Below, piece after piece: positions 43,060-55,716 of a DNA stretch of 64,000 nt. Positions within the stretch are counted from its first letter, which is position 1; each line of letters opens with the position of its first letter. The stretch spans positions 372,001 to 436,000 of the forward strand of contig NZ_CP113916.1 of NCBI RefSeq assembly GCF_029395455.1. The letters run 5' to 3'. Position numbers and translations under genes: made by a program. The DNA is from Lactobacillus sp. ESL0785 (GTDB lineage Bacteria; Bacillota; Bacilli; Lactobacillales; Lactobacillaceae). The notes under the pieces were generated by a model that did no database searches, was not told the DNA's origin, and worked only from the letters and a program-made list of their open reading frames with translations.

Positions 43060-44019
43060 CTAAATGCTAGTTGAGTGGATGGTTAAAGTTTTCTCTGGGA
43101 AAAGTGACCGCATAATTGAAGTAATTGCGATTTGTGCTTCGCCAAAACCAAGACCAATCACTGGTACGCGCCCAGGATAGGTAGTAGCATCACCGATTGC
43201 GTAAATACCGGGAATGTTAGTTTTCATTTCACTAGAGACTGTAATTTGTCCTCCAGATAGATTAACGCCCCACTTGCGAACAAAGTTATTATTAGCGCGA
43301 AAACCATAGGCAACAACAATTTGGTCAAAAATTTGCTGATTAATAGTTGTTGTGCCGACTTGTTTTAAGCCGATGCTTAGCTGATTATTCACTAATTGTA
43401 AGGTTTTAGGAAGATAAGGCGTTAGAATTTCAACATTTTTTAAACTTTTTAGTTGCGTTAGACTACCTTCTAAACCGCGAAATTCGTTTCGTCGATGGAT
43501 TAGTTTGATTTGTGTGTCCGGCTGCTGAGCTAATTCTAGTGCCCAATCGAGTGCTGAATCACCACCGCCAAAAACTCCTATTGTTTGCTTGGCGAATTTT
43601 TTAGGCTCTCTTATATAGTAGTGAACGTGCTTAGTTTGCTCTTTATCCATCTTAAGTGGAAATTTTTTAGGTGAAAATGAGCCGGTTCCTGTAGCAATAA
43701 TAACGCTTTTAACAAGAAATTCATGGTCAATTAGGAAATGATCATCGTCATGATTAATTTCACTTACACGATGATTTAAAGAAAAAGAAGCATTTTTTTC
43801 AGCTTGCAACTTTAACTGTGTAATTAAATTCCGACCCGTAATTGAGGCAAAAACGGGAATGTCAAAAATCTTTTTGAATGGATAAAGTAATTTAGGTTGG
43901 CCGCCCACCTCCTCTAATGAATCGAATACAATTGTTTTTAGACCATGTAAATGAGCAAAATTAGCAGCAAAAAGTCCAATTGGACCTGCGCCGATGATTG
44001 CAATGTCAAATTTTTTTAT
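43060..44019 (-). CDS. Ferredoxin-NADP reductase type 2 (thioredoxin reductase-like, no CxxC)
   Basis: The protein has the FAD-binding GAGPIGLFAANFAHLHGL, the NADP-binding GVFGGGDSALDWAL and the C-terminal AIGDATTYPGRVPVIGLGFGEA of the YumC/TrxB-like family. No CxxC redox motif is present, which separates it from thioredoxin reductase. The start is odd. The family start MKKFD matches an ATA codon at 44017-44019, nine bases after the ribosome binding site GAGGGGAG, while the only standard codon is a TTG at 44037 inside that site. The coordinates given assume ATA as start and 319 residues; the frame is intact. DedA follows in the same operon. Confidence 0.85.
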   Translation of the reverse strand: MKKFDIAIIGAGPIGLFAANFAHLHGLKTIVFDSLEEVGGQPKLLYPFKKIFDIPVFASITGRNLITQLKLQAEKNASFSLNHRVSEINHDDDHFLIDHEFLVKSVIIATGTGSFSPKKFPLKMDKEQTKHVHYYIREPKKFAKQTIGVFGGGDSALDWALELAQQPDTQIKLIHRRNEFRGLEGSLTQLKSLKNVEILTPYLPKTLQLVNNQLSIGLKQVGTTTINQQIFDQIVVAYGFRANNNFVRKWGVNLSGGQITVSSEMKTNIPGIYAIGDATTYPGRVPVIGLGFGEAQIAITSIMRSLFPEKTLTIHSTSI

Positions 44020-44103
44020 TTTAAAAACTCCCCTCAAAACGTTGATATAACAACTTTACCATGAAATTAGAAGTAAGTCATTTTAATAATTTGCAAAAAA
44101 AGC

Positions 44104-44132
44104 TTGCAAAAGAGAGAGTAAGTTGGTAGTAT
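44104..44132 (+). promoter_or_regulatory. rRNA operon promoter P1
   Basis: TTGCAA (44104-44109) and TAGTAT (44127-44132) have a 17-base spacer, followed by a GC-rich start region (GTCGTCGGGC) typical of a stringent discriminator. Confidence 0.65.
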
Positions 44133-44205
44133 TAATAACTGTCGTCGGGCAAGAGAGCGAAAGGCTTGAGAGTCAGAGGCGGCGAAAAAAGATCAAGCTA
44201 AGCAG

Positions 44206-44234
44206 TTGACAAAGAGTGAAAGGTTTAGTAAGAT
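44206..44234 (+). promoter_or_regulatory. rRNA operon promoter P2
   Basis: A perfect -35 TTGACA (44206-44211) and TAAGAT (44229-44234) have a 17-base spacer. Confidence 0.75.
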
Positions 44235-44290
44235 AATAAACGCTGTTGAGTGAAGCGAGAATTCATCAAGAGCGTTGCAGAAGAAAGTTC

Positions 44291-44319
44291 TTGACAAAAG
44301 AAATTGCTTCTGTTAAAAT
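44291..44319 (+). promoter_or_regulatory. rRNA operon promoter P3
   Basis: TTGACA (44291-44296) and TAAAAT (44314-44319) have a 17-base spacer. It is the closest promoter to 16S; the leader of about 170 bases after it holds box-like processing stems. Confidence 0.8.
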
Positions 44320-44493
44320 AAAAAAGCGCTGGTGCAGCTAATGCATCAGCGGGTAGTACCTTGAAAACTGAACAATGTTTTCGCAAAAAGTGTGCGGGTG
44401 TAAGAACCCAAAACAAAAAAGCGAAGTCAATTTCGCAAGCAAATAAATCCGAGATGCAAATCTTGGAACGAATGAGCAAACATTCAAACAAAC

Positions 44494-46072
<1,579 letters not shown>

Positions 46073-46281
46073 AGAGCGAATAGGTGGAGAGTAGAGATAC
46101 TAGAGGAAGCCTAGGAGCAACGGAAGCACACGAAAGGCGCGAACATTGTTTAGTTTTGAGGGTAGTACCTCAAAAAGAGTTAGTACATTGAAAACTGAAT
46201 ATAATCCAAGAAAAAAACCGAGACACAATCATTGAAGAAAAGAAACAGATTGCAAGAGCGACCGAGAGAGTATCTTGAGTA

Positions 46282-49191
<2,910 letters not shown>

Positions 49192-49275
49192 AGAGCTTGA
49201 GCAATCTGGGATTGTAAGTAAGTTTTTTTTAAGAGATTATATTTAGTTTTGAGTGTAAGAACTCAAACAGAAAAA

Positions 49276-49393
49276 GTACGGTGGCAATAGCAAGAAGGAA
49301 ACACCTGTAACCATGCCGAACACAGCAGTTAAGCTTCTTCACGCCGAGAGTAGTTGGTGGGAGACTGCCTGCGAGGGTAGGACGCTGCCGTGC
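49276..49393 (+). rRNA. 5S ribosomal RNA
   Basis: The molecule of about 118 bases has the 5S hallmark CCATGCCGAACACAGCAGTT and pairing ends GTACGGTGGC and GCTGCCGTGC. It follows 23S by 84 bases and runs into tRNA-Val after three bases. Confidence 0.95.
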
Positions 49394-49396
49394 TTT

Positions 49397-49469
49397 GGAG
49401 GATTAGCTCAGCTGGGAGAGCATCTGCCTTACAAGCAGGAGGTCACAGGTTCGAGCCCTGTATCCTCCA
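49397..49469 (+). tRNA. tRNA-Val (TAC)
   Basis: Acceptor arms GGAGGAT and ATCCTCC pair; the anticodon loop holds TAC. It is the first gene of the tRNA block co-transcribed with the rRNA operon. Confidence 0.95.
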
Positions 49470-49473
49470 TACC

Positions 49474-49546
49474 GAGTCGTTAGCTCAGTCGGTAGAGCAT
49501 CTGACTTTTAATCAGAGGGTCGACGGTTCAAGCCCGTCACGACTCA
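49474..49546 (+). tRNA. tRNA-Lys (TTT)
   Basis: Acceptor GAGTCGT/ACGACTC, loop CTTTTAA with anticodon TTT, discriminator A. Confidence 0.95.
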
Positions 49547-49558
49547 TGACCCCATTTT

Positions 49559-49640
49559 GCGGGTGTGGCGGAATTGGCAGACGCGCTAGATTTAGGTTCT
49601 AGTGTTTTCGGACGTGTGGGTTCAAGTCCCACCACCCGTA
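49559..49640 (+). tRNA. tRNA-Leu (TAG)
   Basis: 82 bases with long variable arm; anticodon TAG; acceptor GCGGGTG/CACCCGT with one wobble pair. Confidence 0.95.
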
Positions 49641-49671
49641 TTGGCCAATATAGTTACCATATTTACATCAT

Positions 49672-49744
49672 GCCGATTTAGCTCAGTTGGTAGAGCATCT
49701 GTCTTGTAAACAGGGGGTCGTACGTTCAAATCGTATAATCGGCA
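49672..49744 (+). tRNA. tRNA-Thr (TGT)
   Basis: Acceptor GCCGATT/AATCGGC and anticodon TGT in loop CTTGTAA. Confidence 0.95.
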
Positions 49745-49756
49745 TTTATATATTAC

Positions 49757-49828
49757 GCGGAAGTAGTTCAGTGGTAGAACATCACCTTGCCATGGTGGGG
49801 GTCGCGGGTTCGAATCCCGTCTTCCGCT
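49757..49828 (+). tRNA. tRNA-Gly (GCC)
   Basis: Acceptor GCGGAAG/CTTCCGC and anticodon GCC; discriminator T. Confidence 0.95.
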
Positions 49829-49837
49829 TCATTACTT

Positions 49838-49923
49838 GCCGGGGTGGCGGAATTGGCAGACGCACGGGACTTAAAATCCCGCGGTTGGTTTCAACCGTAC
49901 CGGTTCGACTCCGGTCCTCGGCA
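49838..49923 (+). tRNA. tRNA-Leu (TAA)
   Basis: 86 bases with long variable arm; anticodon TAA between CGGGA and TCCCG; acceptor GCCGGGG/CCTCGGC. Confidence 0.95.
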
Positions 49924-49932
49924 TATAATGAC

Positions 49933-50006
49933 GCGCCCTTAGCGCAACTGGATAGAGTGTCTGACTACGAATCAGAAGGTTGAAGGTTCAAATCCTTCAG
50001 GGCGCA
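49933..50006 (+). tRNA. tRNA-Arg (ACG)
   Basis: Acceptor GCGCCCT/AGGGCGC; anticodon ACG, the usual inosine-modified arginine tRNA. Confidence 0.95.
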
Positions 50007-50014
50007 TGCATAAA

Positions 50015-50088
50015 CGGGAAGTGGCTCAGTTTGGTAGAGCACCTGGTTTGGGACCAGGGGGTCGCAGGTTCGAATCCTGTCTTCCCGA
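50015..50088 (+). tRNA. tRNA-Pro (TGG)
   Basis: Acceptor CGGGAAG/CTTCCCG; anticodon TGG. Confidence 0.95.
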
Positions 50089-50121
50089 TTTGTAATCTTA
50101 TGTTTTTTGTGATTACTTCTT

Positions 50122-50195
50122 GGCGGTGTAGCTCAGCTGGCTAGAGCGTCCGGTTCATACCCGGGAGGTCGAGGGTTCGATCCCCCCCGCCGCTA
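50122..50195 (+). tRNA. tRNA-Met (CAT), probably elongator
   Basis: Acceptor GGCGGTG/CGCCGCT (two wobble pairs); anticodon CAT in loop TTCATAC. The body resembles elongator Met of Firmicutes rather than the initiator. Confidence 0.9.
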
Positions 50196-50207
50196 TTGCT
50201 AGAGCTT

Positions 50208-50281
50208 GGACCTTTAGCTCAGTTGGTTAGAGCAGACGGCTCATAACCGTCCTGTCGTAGGTTCGAGTCCTACAAGGTCCA
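50208..50281 (+). tRNA. tRNA with CAT anticodon, probably Ile2 (lysidine) or Met
   Basis: Acceptor GGACCTT/AAGGTCC; loop CTCATAA. The sequence resembles Firmicute tRNA-Ile2, whose CAT is changed to read ATA by TilS, but sequence alone does not settle Met versus Ile2. Confidence 0.85.
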
Positions 50282-50316
50282 TAATTTGGATTTTGTACTT
50301 TTTATTTTAATAACAT

Positions 50317-50390
<74 letters not shown>

Positions 50391-50393
50391 TAT

Positions 50394-50467
50394 GGTCCAT
50401 TGGAGCAGTGGTTTATCTCGTCTCCCTGTCACGGAGAAGATCATCAGTTCAAATCTGATATGGACCG
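50394..50467 (+). tRNA. tRNA-Asp (GTC), copy 1
   Basis: Acceptor GGTCCAT/ATGGACC, anticodon GTC, discriminator G. Part of the duplicated block. Confidence 0.95.
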
Positions 50468-50473
50468 TAAGAT

Positions 50474-50546
50474 GGCTCGGTAGCTCAGTTGGTAGAGCAA
50501 AGGATTGAAGCTCCTTGTGTCGGCGGTTCGATTCCGTCCCGCGCCA
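50474..50546 (+). tRNA. tRNA-Phe (GAA), copy 1, with acceptor mismatch
   Basis: Anticodon GAA in loop TTGAAGC. The acceptor arms GGCTCGG and CCGCGCC leave a T-C mismatch at the fourth pair. The second copy at 51687 has the same mismatch. Confidence 0.95.
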
Positions 50547-50563
50547 TTATTTTACATATTTGT

Positions 50564-50634
50564 GCGGGTATGGTTTAGTGGTAAAACGAAAGCCTTCCAA
50601 GCTTTAGTCGCGAGTCCGATTCTCGTTACCCGCT
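50564..50634 (+). tRNA. tRNA-Gly (TCC)
   Basis: Acceptor GCGGGTA/TACCCGC, anticodon TCC. Confidence 0.95.
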
Positions 50635-50638
50635 TAAT

Positions 50639-50712
<74 letters not shown>

Positions 50713-50714
50713 TT

Positions 50715-50804
50715 GGAGACTTACTCAAGTGGCTGAAGAGGCGCCCCTGCTAAGGGTGTAGATCGGGTTATTCCGGTGCGAGAGTTCGAATCCCTCAGTC
50801 TCCG
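50715..50804 (+). tRNA. tRNA-Ser (GCT)
   Basis: 90 bases with long variable arm, acceptor GGAGACT/AGTCTCC, anticodon GCT, discriminator G. Last gene of the first tRNA block. Confidence 0.95.
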
Positions 50805-50824
50805 TTAATTGAATATTATTTTAG

Positions 50825-50860
50825 AAACACTTTGAGTATTAATTCTTAAAGTGTTTTATT
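50825..50860 (+). terminator. Terminator of the rRNA-tRNA operon
   Basis: AAACACTTT pairs with AAAGTGTTT across about 14 bases, followed by T residues. Confidence 0.75.
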
Positions 50861-51263
50861 TGGTATAATGTATTTTCAAAAATTCAGATTAGTATTTACT
50901 GGCTAACGTTATTATTCAGCAGTCGTCAAAATAAGGTTTATATATTTTCTGATAACTTTCAAGTTATTCTTGACTACTCGTTATACTGAAGAGTGATTTT
51001 TATTTTAGGTTCAAGATTAGTTCACATAAGTAAAAATTTGTTTGCAGAGTAAGTATAATATAGCAAACTTAGGTAGTTTTTAGAATAAAACTTCCATTTA
51101 CTTGATAGATAAAAGGTTGAAATATCAATGGTTAGATAACTGTTATACAAAAAAGCAAACTTTTTTATATAAAAGTCTTGCAAGATTCGGTGTAATCCTG
51201 TATTATTAATAACGTTGTGATTCAGGTATGTAATGCAACACTTGAATTTACAAAATAAAATAG
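50861..51263. other. AT-rich spacer between the two tRNA blocks
   Basis: About 400 bases with no convincing gene. A minus-strand frame of 85 codons (51022-51279) overlaps the next tRNA promoter, has no ribosome binding site of note and a composition typical of non-coding AT-rich DNA. Confidence 0.6.
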
Positions 51264-51292
51264 TTGACTTTTCAGACAATATTAGGTATTAT
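51264..51292 (+). promoter_or_regulatory. Promoter of the second tRNA block
   Basis: TTGACT (51264-51269) and TATTAT (51287-51292) have a 17-base spacer, 36 bases before tRNA-Glu. Confidence 0.8.
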
Positions 51293-51328
51293 AATTAAGC
51301 GTCTTATGTTGTAAGAAGAAAAGAATAT

Positions 51329-51400
51329 GACCCGTTGGTCAAGCGGTTAAGACATCGCCCTTTCACGGCGGTAACATGGGTTCAAATCCCGTACGGGTCA
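51329..51400 (+). tRNA. tRNA-Glu (TTC)
   Basis: Acceptor GACCCGT/ACGGGTC, anticodon TTC in loop CTTTCAC. Confidence 0.95.
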
Positions 51401-51432
51401 TTGCCAACAAGTTTTGGTATTTTTTACATTTT

Positions 51433-51519
51433 GGAGGATTACCCAAGTGGCTTAAGGGGACGGTTTTGAAAACCGTTAGACGGGTTTCTCGTGCGTGGGT
51501 TCAAATCCCACATCCTCCT
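51433..51519 (+). tRNA. tRNA-Ser (TGA)
   Basis: 87 bases with long variable arm, acceptor GGAGGAT/ATCCTCC, anticodon TGA. The discriminator is T, where serine tRNAs usually have G. Confidence 0.93.
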
Positions 51520-51529
51520 TTAATAACAT

Positions 51530-51603
<74 letters not shown>

Positions 51604-51606
51604 TAT

Positions 51607-51680
51607 GGTCCATTGGAGCAGTGGTTTATCTCGTCTCCCTGTCACGGAGAAGATCATCAGTTCAAATCTGATATGGACCG
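51607..51680 (+). tRNA. tRNA-Asp (GTC), copy 2
   Basis: Identical to 50394-50467. Confidence 0.95.
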
Positions 51681-51686
51681 TAAGAT

Positions 51687-51759
51687 GGCTCGGTAGCTCA
51701 GTTGGTAGAGCAAAGGATTGAAGCTCCTTGTGTCGGCGGTTCGATTCCGTCCCGCGCCA
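51687..51759 (+). tRNA. tRNA-Phe (GAA), copy 2, with acceptor mismatch
   Basis: Identical to 50474-50546, including the T-C mismatch in the acceptor stem. Confidence 0.95.
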
Positions 51760-51766
51760 TCAGCCT

Positions 51767-51848
51767 GGAGGAGTAGCGAAGTGGCTAAACGCGGCGGTCT
51801 GTAAAACCGCTCTCTCTGAGTTCGGCGGTTCGAATCCACCCTCCTCCA
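51767..51848 (+). tRNA. tRNA-Tyr (GTA), copy 2
   Basis: Identical to the gene at 9544-9625. Confidence 0.95.
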
Positions 51849-51852
51849 TAAT

Positions 51853-51923
51853 AGGGATATCGTATAAAGGTAGTACATCGGTCTCCAAAACCGCTAGTGT
51901 GGGTTCAATTCCTACTATCCCTG
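51853..51923 (+). tRNA. tRNA-Trp (CCA)
   Basis: Acceptor AGGGATA/TATCCCT, anticodon CCA, discriminator G. Confidence 0.95.
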
Positions 51924-51934
51924 TTTACCTTCAT

Positions 51935-52009
51935 GGCGGAATTGGTGAAGGGGTTAACACACCGGTTTGTGGATCCGGCATACATGGGTTCGAATCCCAT
52001 ATTCCGCCC
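51935..52009 (+). tRNA. tRNA-His (GTG)
   Basis: Anticodon GTG. The acceptor can form eight pairs (GGCGGAAT/ATTCCGCC), consistent with the extra G at position -1 that histidyl-tRNA synthetase needs. Confidence 0.95.
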
Positions 52010-52015
52010 TAGCAT

Positions 52016-52087
52016 TGGGATATAGCCAAGCGGTAAGGCACTAGACTTTGACTCTATTATGCGCTGGTTCGAATCCAGCTATCCCAA
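52016..52087 (+). tRNA. tRNA-Gln (TTG), third gene, variant
   Basis: Acceptor TGGGATA/TATCCCA; loop CTTTGAC with anticodon TTG. It differs from the two identical genes at 6576 and 9631 in the acceptor stem and anticodon arm, where only four pairs form. Confidence 0.93.
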
Positions 52088-52108
52088 TCTATTATTAAAA
52101 TAGCTAAT

Positions 52109-52179
<71 letters not shown>

Positions 52180-52222
52180 TTTGGTTCATTGCACGGACTA
52201 TTAATTAATAATTTAATATTAT

Positions 52223-52307
52223 GGCGGTGTGGCGGAATTGGCAGACGCGTCAGACTCAAAATCTGGTGTCCTTTTCGGACGTATCGGTTCGACCCCGATC
52301 ACCGCTA
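52223..52307 (+). tRNA. tRNA-Leu (CAA)
   Basis: 85 bases with long variable arm, acceptor GGCGGTG/CACCGCT with one wobble pair, anticodon CAA, discriminator A. Confidence 0.94.
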
Positions 52308-52313
52308 TTATTA

Positions 52314-52347
52314 GAAACAGCTCCTAACGGGAGTTGTTTTTTTGTTT
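52314..52347 (+). terminator. Terminator of the second tRNA block
   Basis: AACAGCTCC and GGGAGTTGTT pair around TAAC, followed by a T run. Confidence 0.9.
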
Positions 52348-52374
52348 TATAAATAATAATTTTTCTTATAATAA

Positions 52375-52403
52375 TTGCACATGCAATGCATAATCTTTAT
52401 AAT
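52375..52403 (+). promoter_or_regulatory. Promoter of the glycolipid/LTA operon
   Basis: TTGCAC (52375-52380) and TATAAT (52398-52403) have a 17-base spacer and lie 22 bases before the start codon, inside an open-frame extension that is therefore rejected. Confidence 0.8.
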
Positions 52404-52425
52404 ACCAGTATACGGAGGTATTCAG

Positions 52426-53586
52426 ATGAATATTGGTATTTTTACCGATACATATTTTCCACAAATTAGTGGTGTGGCAACATCGATTAAAACGCTTAAG
52501 GATGCCCTTGAAGCAGAGGGGCATAATGTTTTTATTTTTACAACGACTGATCCACATGTCAAAAAAGGGACAGTTGAAGCTAATGTCTTTCGTTTTAGCA
52601 GTGTACCGTTTATTTCATTTACTGCTCGTCGAGTGGCCTTTCGCGGCTTTTTTGAAGCAACTAAGGTTGCTCGTGAGGTTAAGCTAGATGTTGTTCATAC
52701 ACAAACTGAATTTGCATTAGGAATGATTGGTAAGTATGTTGCCCATCAACTTAAAATTCCGGCAATTCATACCTATCACACAATGTATGAAGATTATCTG
52801 CATTATGTTCTGAATGGCCATTTACTGCGGCCATATCACGTTAAGCAATTTACCAATGTTTTTCTTAAAAATATGGACGGTGTAATTGCCCCAAGTAAGC
52901 GCGTAGAAGCTCTTTTGTACCGCTATGGTGTAAGTATACCTATGCGCGTAATTCCGACTGGTGTGGACATTAAAGAAATGAATCAAGCGGCAATTCATGA
53001 TGTTCGTCAAGAACTTGGAATTGCTAAAGACGCTCCCGTTCTATTAACGCTCAGTCGCATTGCAAGTGAGAAAAAAATTGACCGGATATTGAATGCAATG
53101 CCTGAAATCATTGATGAATTTCCAACGGTACGCTTAGTAATCGCTGGCGATGGTCCAGATGTTGATGATCTCAAACAGCAAGTTGAACGTCTAACTCTCG
53201 AAGATTATGTTATTTTTGCCGGTAATGTTTTGCATGAAGATGTGGGTGCTTATTATCGAATGGCCAATCTTTTTGTATCTGCTAGTGATACGGAAACGCA
53301 GGGCTTGACTTACATTGAAGCCTTGGCTGCTGGAACCAAGTGTGTTGTTTATGATACGGATTATACTGAACACGTTTTTGATGATCCTGATTTTGGTCAA
53401 GTGTTTACTCAGCCAAGTGAGATGCTGACAGATATTCTAGGTTATTTGCGGCAGGGACAATACACAATTCCTAAAGAAAAATTGACTGCTAAACTTGACC
53501 AAATTTCAGCCGAACATTTTGGTAGGAGTGTTCATCAGTTTTACCAGGAAGTAATTGATAACTATAAAGAGGAATCTAATGATTAG
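52426..53586 (+). CDS. GT4 glycosyltransferase, probable diacylglycerol glucosyltransferase
   Basis: The 386-residue GT-B enzyme starts MNIGIFTDTYFPQISGVATS, a signature of the 1,2-diacylglycerol 3-glucosyltransferase branch (Lactococcus/Streptococcus type). It has HTYHTMYEDYLHY and the C-terminal SASDTETQGLTYIEALAAGT with the EX7E pattern. It probably adds the first glucose to diacylglycerol to make the glycolipid anchor of lipoteichoic acid. The ribosome binding site GGAGG is nine bases before ATG. Its stop overlaps the next gene's start by eight bases. Confidence 0.85.
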   Translation: MNIGIFTDTYFPQISGVATSIKTLKDALEAEGHNVFIFTTTDPHVKKGTVEANVFRFSSVPFISFTARRVAFRGFFEATKVAREVKLDVVHTQTEFALGMIGKYVAHQLKIPAIHTYHTMYEDYLHYVLNGHLLRPYHVKQFTNVFLKNMDGVIAPSKRVEALLYRYGVSIPMRVIPTGVDIKEMNQAAIHDVRQELGIAKDAPVLLTLSRIASEKKIDRILNAMPEIIDEFPTVRLVIAGDGPDVDDLKQQVERLTLEDYVIFAGNVLHEDVGAYYRMANLFVSASDTETQGLTYIEALAAGTKCVVYDTDYTEHVFDDPDFGQVFTQPSEMLTDILGYLRQGQYTIPKEKLTAKLDQISAEHFGRSVHQFYQEVIDNYKEESND

Positions 53587-54622
53587 AATAAATATGTTCT
53601 CTCAAGCTGCTTCAGTTAAAGGCCAGGGTGTTGGCTCAGCCTATAACGAATTAATTGGCTTACTTAGGACACGCTTAGTTGATGAGTTTTATGTGACCAA
53701 TAATAAGTATGGTGCAAGTGATTTAACGCATTACCATACGATTAATCCCACGTATTTTGCTAATAGCTTTTCACCGAGTCGTGGTCGTAAAATTGGCTAC
53801 GTGCATTTTTTGCCGGAAACTTTGGAAGGTTCAATTAAGTTACCCGGTTTTGCTAAAAAAGTTTTTTACAAGTATGTAATTGATTTTTATAAGCGAATGG
53901 ATCAAATTGTTGTTGTTAATCCAATTTTTATTGATAAATTGGTTAAGTATGGCATTAAACGTGACCGAGTAAAATATATTCCCAATTTTGTTTCGAAGAC
54001 GGAATTTTATCCTGAGCGGCAAGAGAAGAAAAATGCGTTTCGTCATCAATTGGGGATACCGCTAGACAAATTTGTTGTCTTTGGCGACGGTCAGGTACAA
54101 GCTCGTAAGGGTGTTGATGATTTTGTTAAAATGGCTACAGCTAATCCTGATATTCAATTTATTTGGGCTGGTGGTTTCTCTTTTGGAAAAATCACGGATG
54201 GGTATGATCATTTTAAAAAATTAGTTGATAATCCACCAGCAAACCTTAAATTTACGGGAATTATTGAGCGTGCAGAATTAGTTGACTACCTCAATATTGC
54301 AGATTTATTCGTTTTGCCGTCTTATGATGAGTTGTTCCCGATGTCTGTGCTCGAAGCCTTTAGCTGTGGTACACCAGTTTTGTTGCGAGATTTGGATTTA
54401 TATCAGGCTATTATTAGTGGCTACTATCTTAGTGGGCCTGATTTTGAGGCGATGAATGCCCAGCTGCAAAGAATAGTTAATGACAAGGAATTGCTGAATA
54501 AGTACCAAAATTTGTCTAATTTAGCTAGTCAAAAGTATTCTGAGGAGCATTTGGCACAAATTTGGAATAATTTTTATCATGAACAATATGAAATTGGTAA
54601 AAGAATGGGGCAGATCCACTGA
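53579..54622 (+). CDS. GT4 glycosyltransferase, probable second step of glycolipid synthesis
   Basis: The 347-residue GT-B enzyme begins MIRINMFSQAASVKGQGVGSA and has a C-terminal LPSYDELFPMSVLEAFSCGTPVLLRD loop with conserved Glu. In streptococci and lactobacilli the gene after the glucosyldiacylglycerol synthase adds a second sugar. The start overlaps the first gene and GAGGAA lies at the right distance. The sugar donor is not predictable. Confidence 0.82.
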   Translation: MIRINMFSQAASVKGQGVGSAYNELIGLLRTRLVDEFYVTNNKYGASDLTHYHTINPTYFANSFSPSRGRKIGYVHFLPETLEGSIKLPGFAKKVFYKYVIDFYKRMDQIVVVNPIFIDKLVKYGIKRDRVKYIPNFVSKTEFYPERQEKKNAFRHQLGIPLDKFVVFGDGQVQARKGVDDFVKMATANPDIQFIWAGGFSFGKITDGYDHFKKLVDNPPANLKFTGIIERAELVDYLNIADLFVLPSYDELFPMSVLEAFSCGTPVLLRDLDLYQAIISGYYLSGPDFEAMNAQLQRIVNDKELLNKYQNLSNLASQKYSEEHLAQIWNNFYHEQYEIGKRMGQIH

Positions 54623-55647
54623 TGAATAAAAAACATTTGTGGGGAATACTTATTGTCTTAGCAATCAGCAGCGGTGTTTTGTTTGTTGACTTAAAAGAAA
54701 CGCCAGTAGCACAACTTTTAGCGGCAGCAAAGAAAATCAATCTTTGGAGTTTAATTGCTGTTTTTGGTTTAATGTTATTATCTTATGTTTTTGAAGCAAG
54801 TATTTTGGCAGTCTTAGCACATAGAAAGAATGAGCCTAAGCGTTCAAAATGGTCATTTATGAGGATTCCACTTATTCAAGCCTTATTTAATGCCATCACA
54901 CCAATGTCGACGGGTGGACAGCCATCACAATTAGCGGCTATGGTACAAATGGGTATTGAAGGTGGTCGTGCAACATCACTATTGCTGATGAAATTTATTA
55001 TTTATCAAATAGTAGTATTTTTAGCTTATGTTGTGACCATTATCAGCGGGTTTCATATGGTCGTAACTAAATTTGCCGGACTTGCATTTTTTATTGCAAT
55101 TGGCTTTTTAATTCATGTTAGCTCGATCATTTTTTTACTAGCGATTTTATTTGCTTATAATTGGACTAAAAAAGCAGCTGATTGGTTAATGAATCTGCTG
55201 GCAAAAGTGATTAATCCGCAACGTGTCGCTGTTTGGCGGCAAGCGACAATGGTTAAAATTGATACTTTTTATCGTGAAAGTCAAAAATTAAAAAAAGAAA
55301 AAACCAAGCTGCTTTTAAGTGGTGTGTTTACGATTTTACAGTTGCTTTGTTTTTATTCAATTCCGTATCTGGTATTAGTAACCTTGAATGTACCAGCTAA
55401 CTGGGCTAGTGTAACGCAAATGAATATTATGATTATTATGTTTATGGCAATTATTCCGATTCCAGGAGCTTCAGGTGGTGCTGAATACAGTTTTCAGACG
55501 CTCTTTGCTACTTTTATTTCAACTAATGGGACCTTGGTTTTAGGGATGTTTTTGTGGCGGTTTGTGACGTATTTCTTTGGGATGATTCTAGGAATTTTCG
55601 GTTGGATATTTAAACCACAAAAAATTATTAGTCCGGCAAATGATTAA
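54622..55647 (+). CDS. LPG-synthase-like flippase-domain membrane protein (UPF0104)
   Basis: The 341-residue protein has about eight membrane spans and the family motif FNAITPMSTGGQPSQLAAMVQMG near residues 85-110, as in the transmembrane half of lysylphosphatidylglycerol synthase (MprF). The aminoacyl transferase half is missing. Homologues work as lipid transporters. Given its position between the glycolipid transferases and the LTA synthase, it may flip the glycolipid anchor. It overlaps the upstream gene by one base. Confidence 0.85.
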   Translation: MNKKHLWGILIVLAISSGVLFVDLKETPVAQLLAAAKKINLWSLIAVFGLMLLSYVFEASILAVLAHRKNEPKRSKWSFMRIPLIQALFNAITPMSTGGQPSQLAAMVQMGIEGGRATSLLLMKFIIYQIVVFLAYVVTIISGFHMVVTKFAGLAFFIAIGFLIHVSSIIFLLAILFAYNWTKKAADWLMNLLAKVINPQRVAVWRQATMVKIDTFYRESQKLKKEKTKLLLSGVFTILQLLCFYSIPYLVLVTLNVPANWASVTQMNIMIIMFMAIIPIPGASGGAEYSFQTLFATFISTNGTLVLGMFLWRFVTYFFGMILGIFGWIFKPQKIISPAND

Positions 55648-55716
55648 TTTTTGCTAAAATCACTATGTTTAATTTCGCTTTAGCGTAGTATATTAACGTG
55701 GTGAGAGGAGAAGGAA

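Noticed and set aside
51022..51279. Minus-strand frame of 85 codons in the spacer between tRNA blocks
   Set aside because: It covers the promoter of the second tRNA block, has AT-driven composition and no good ribosome binding site.
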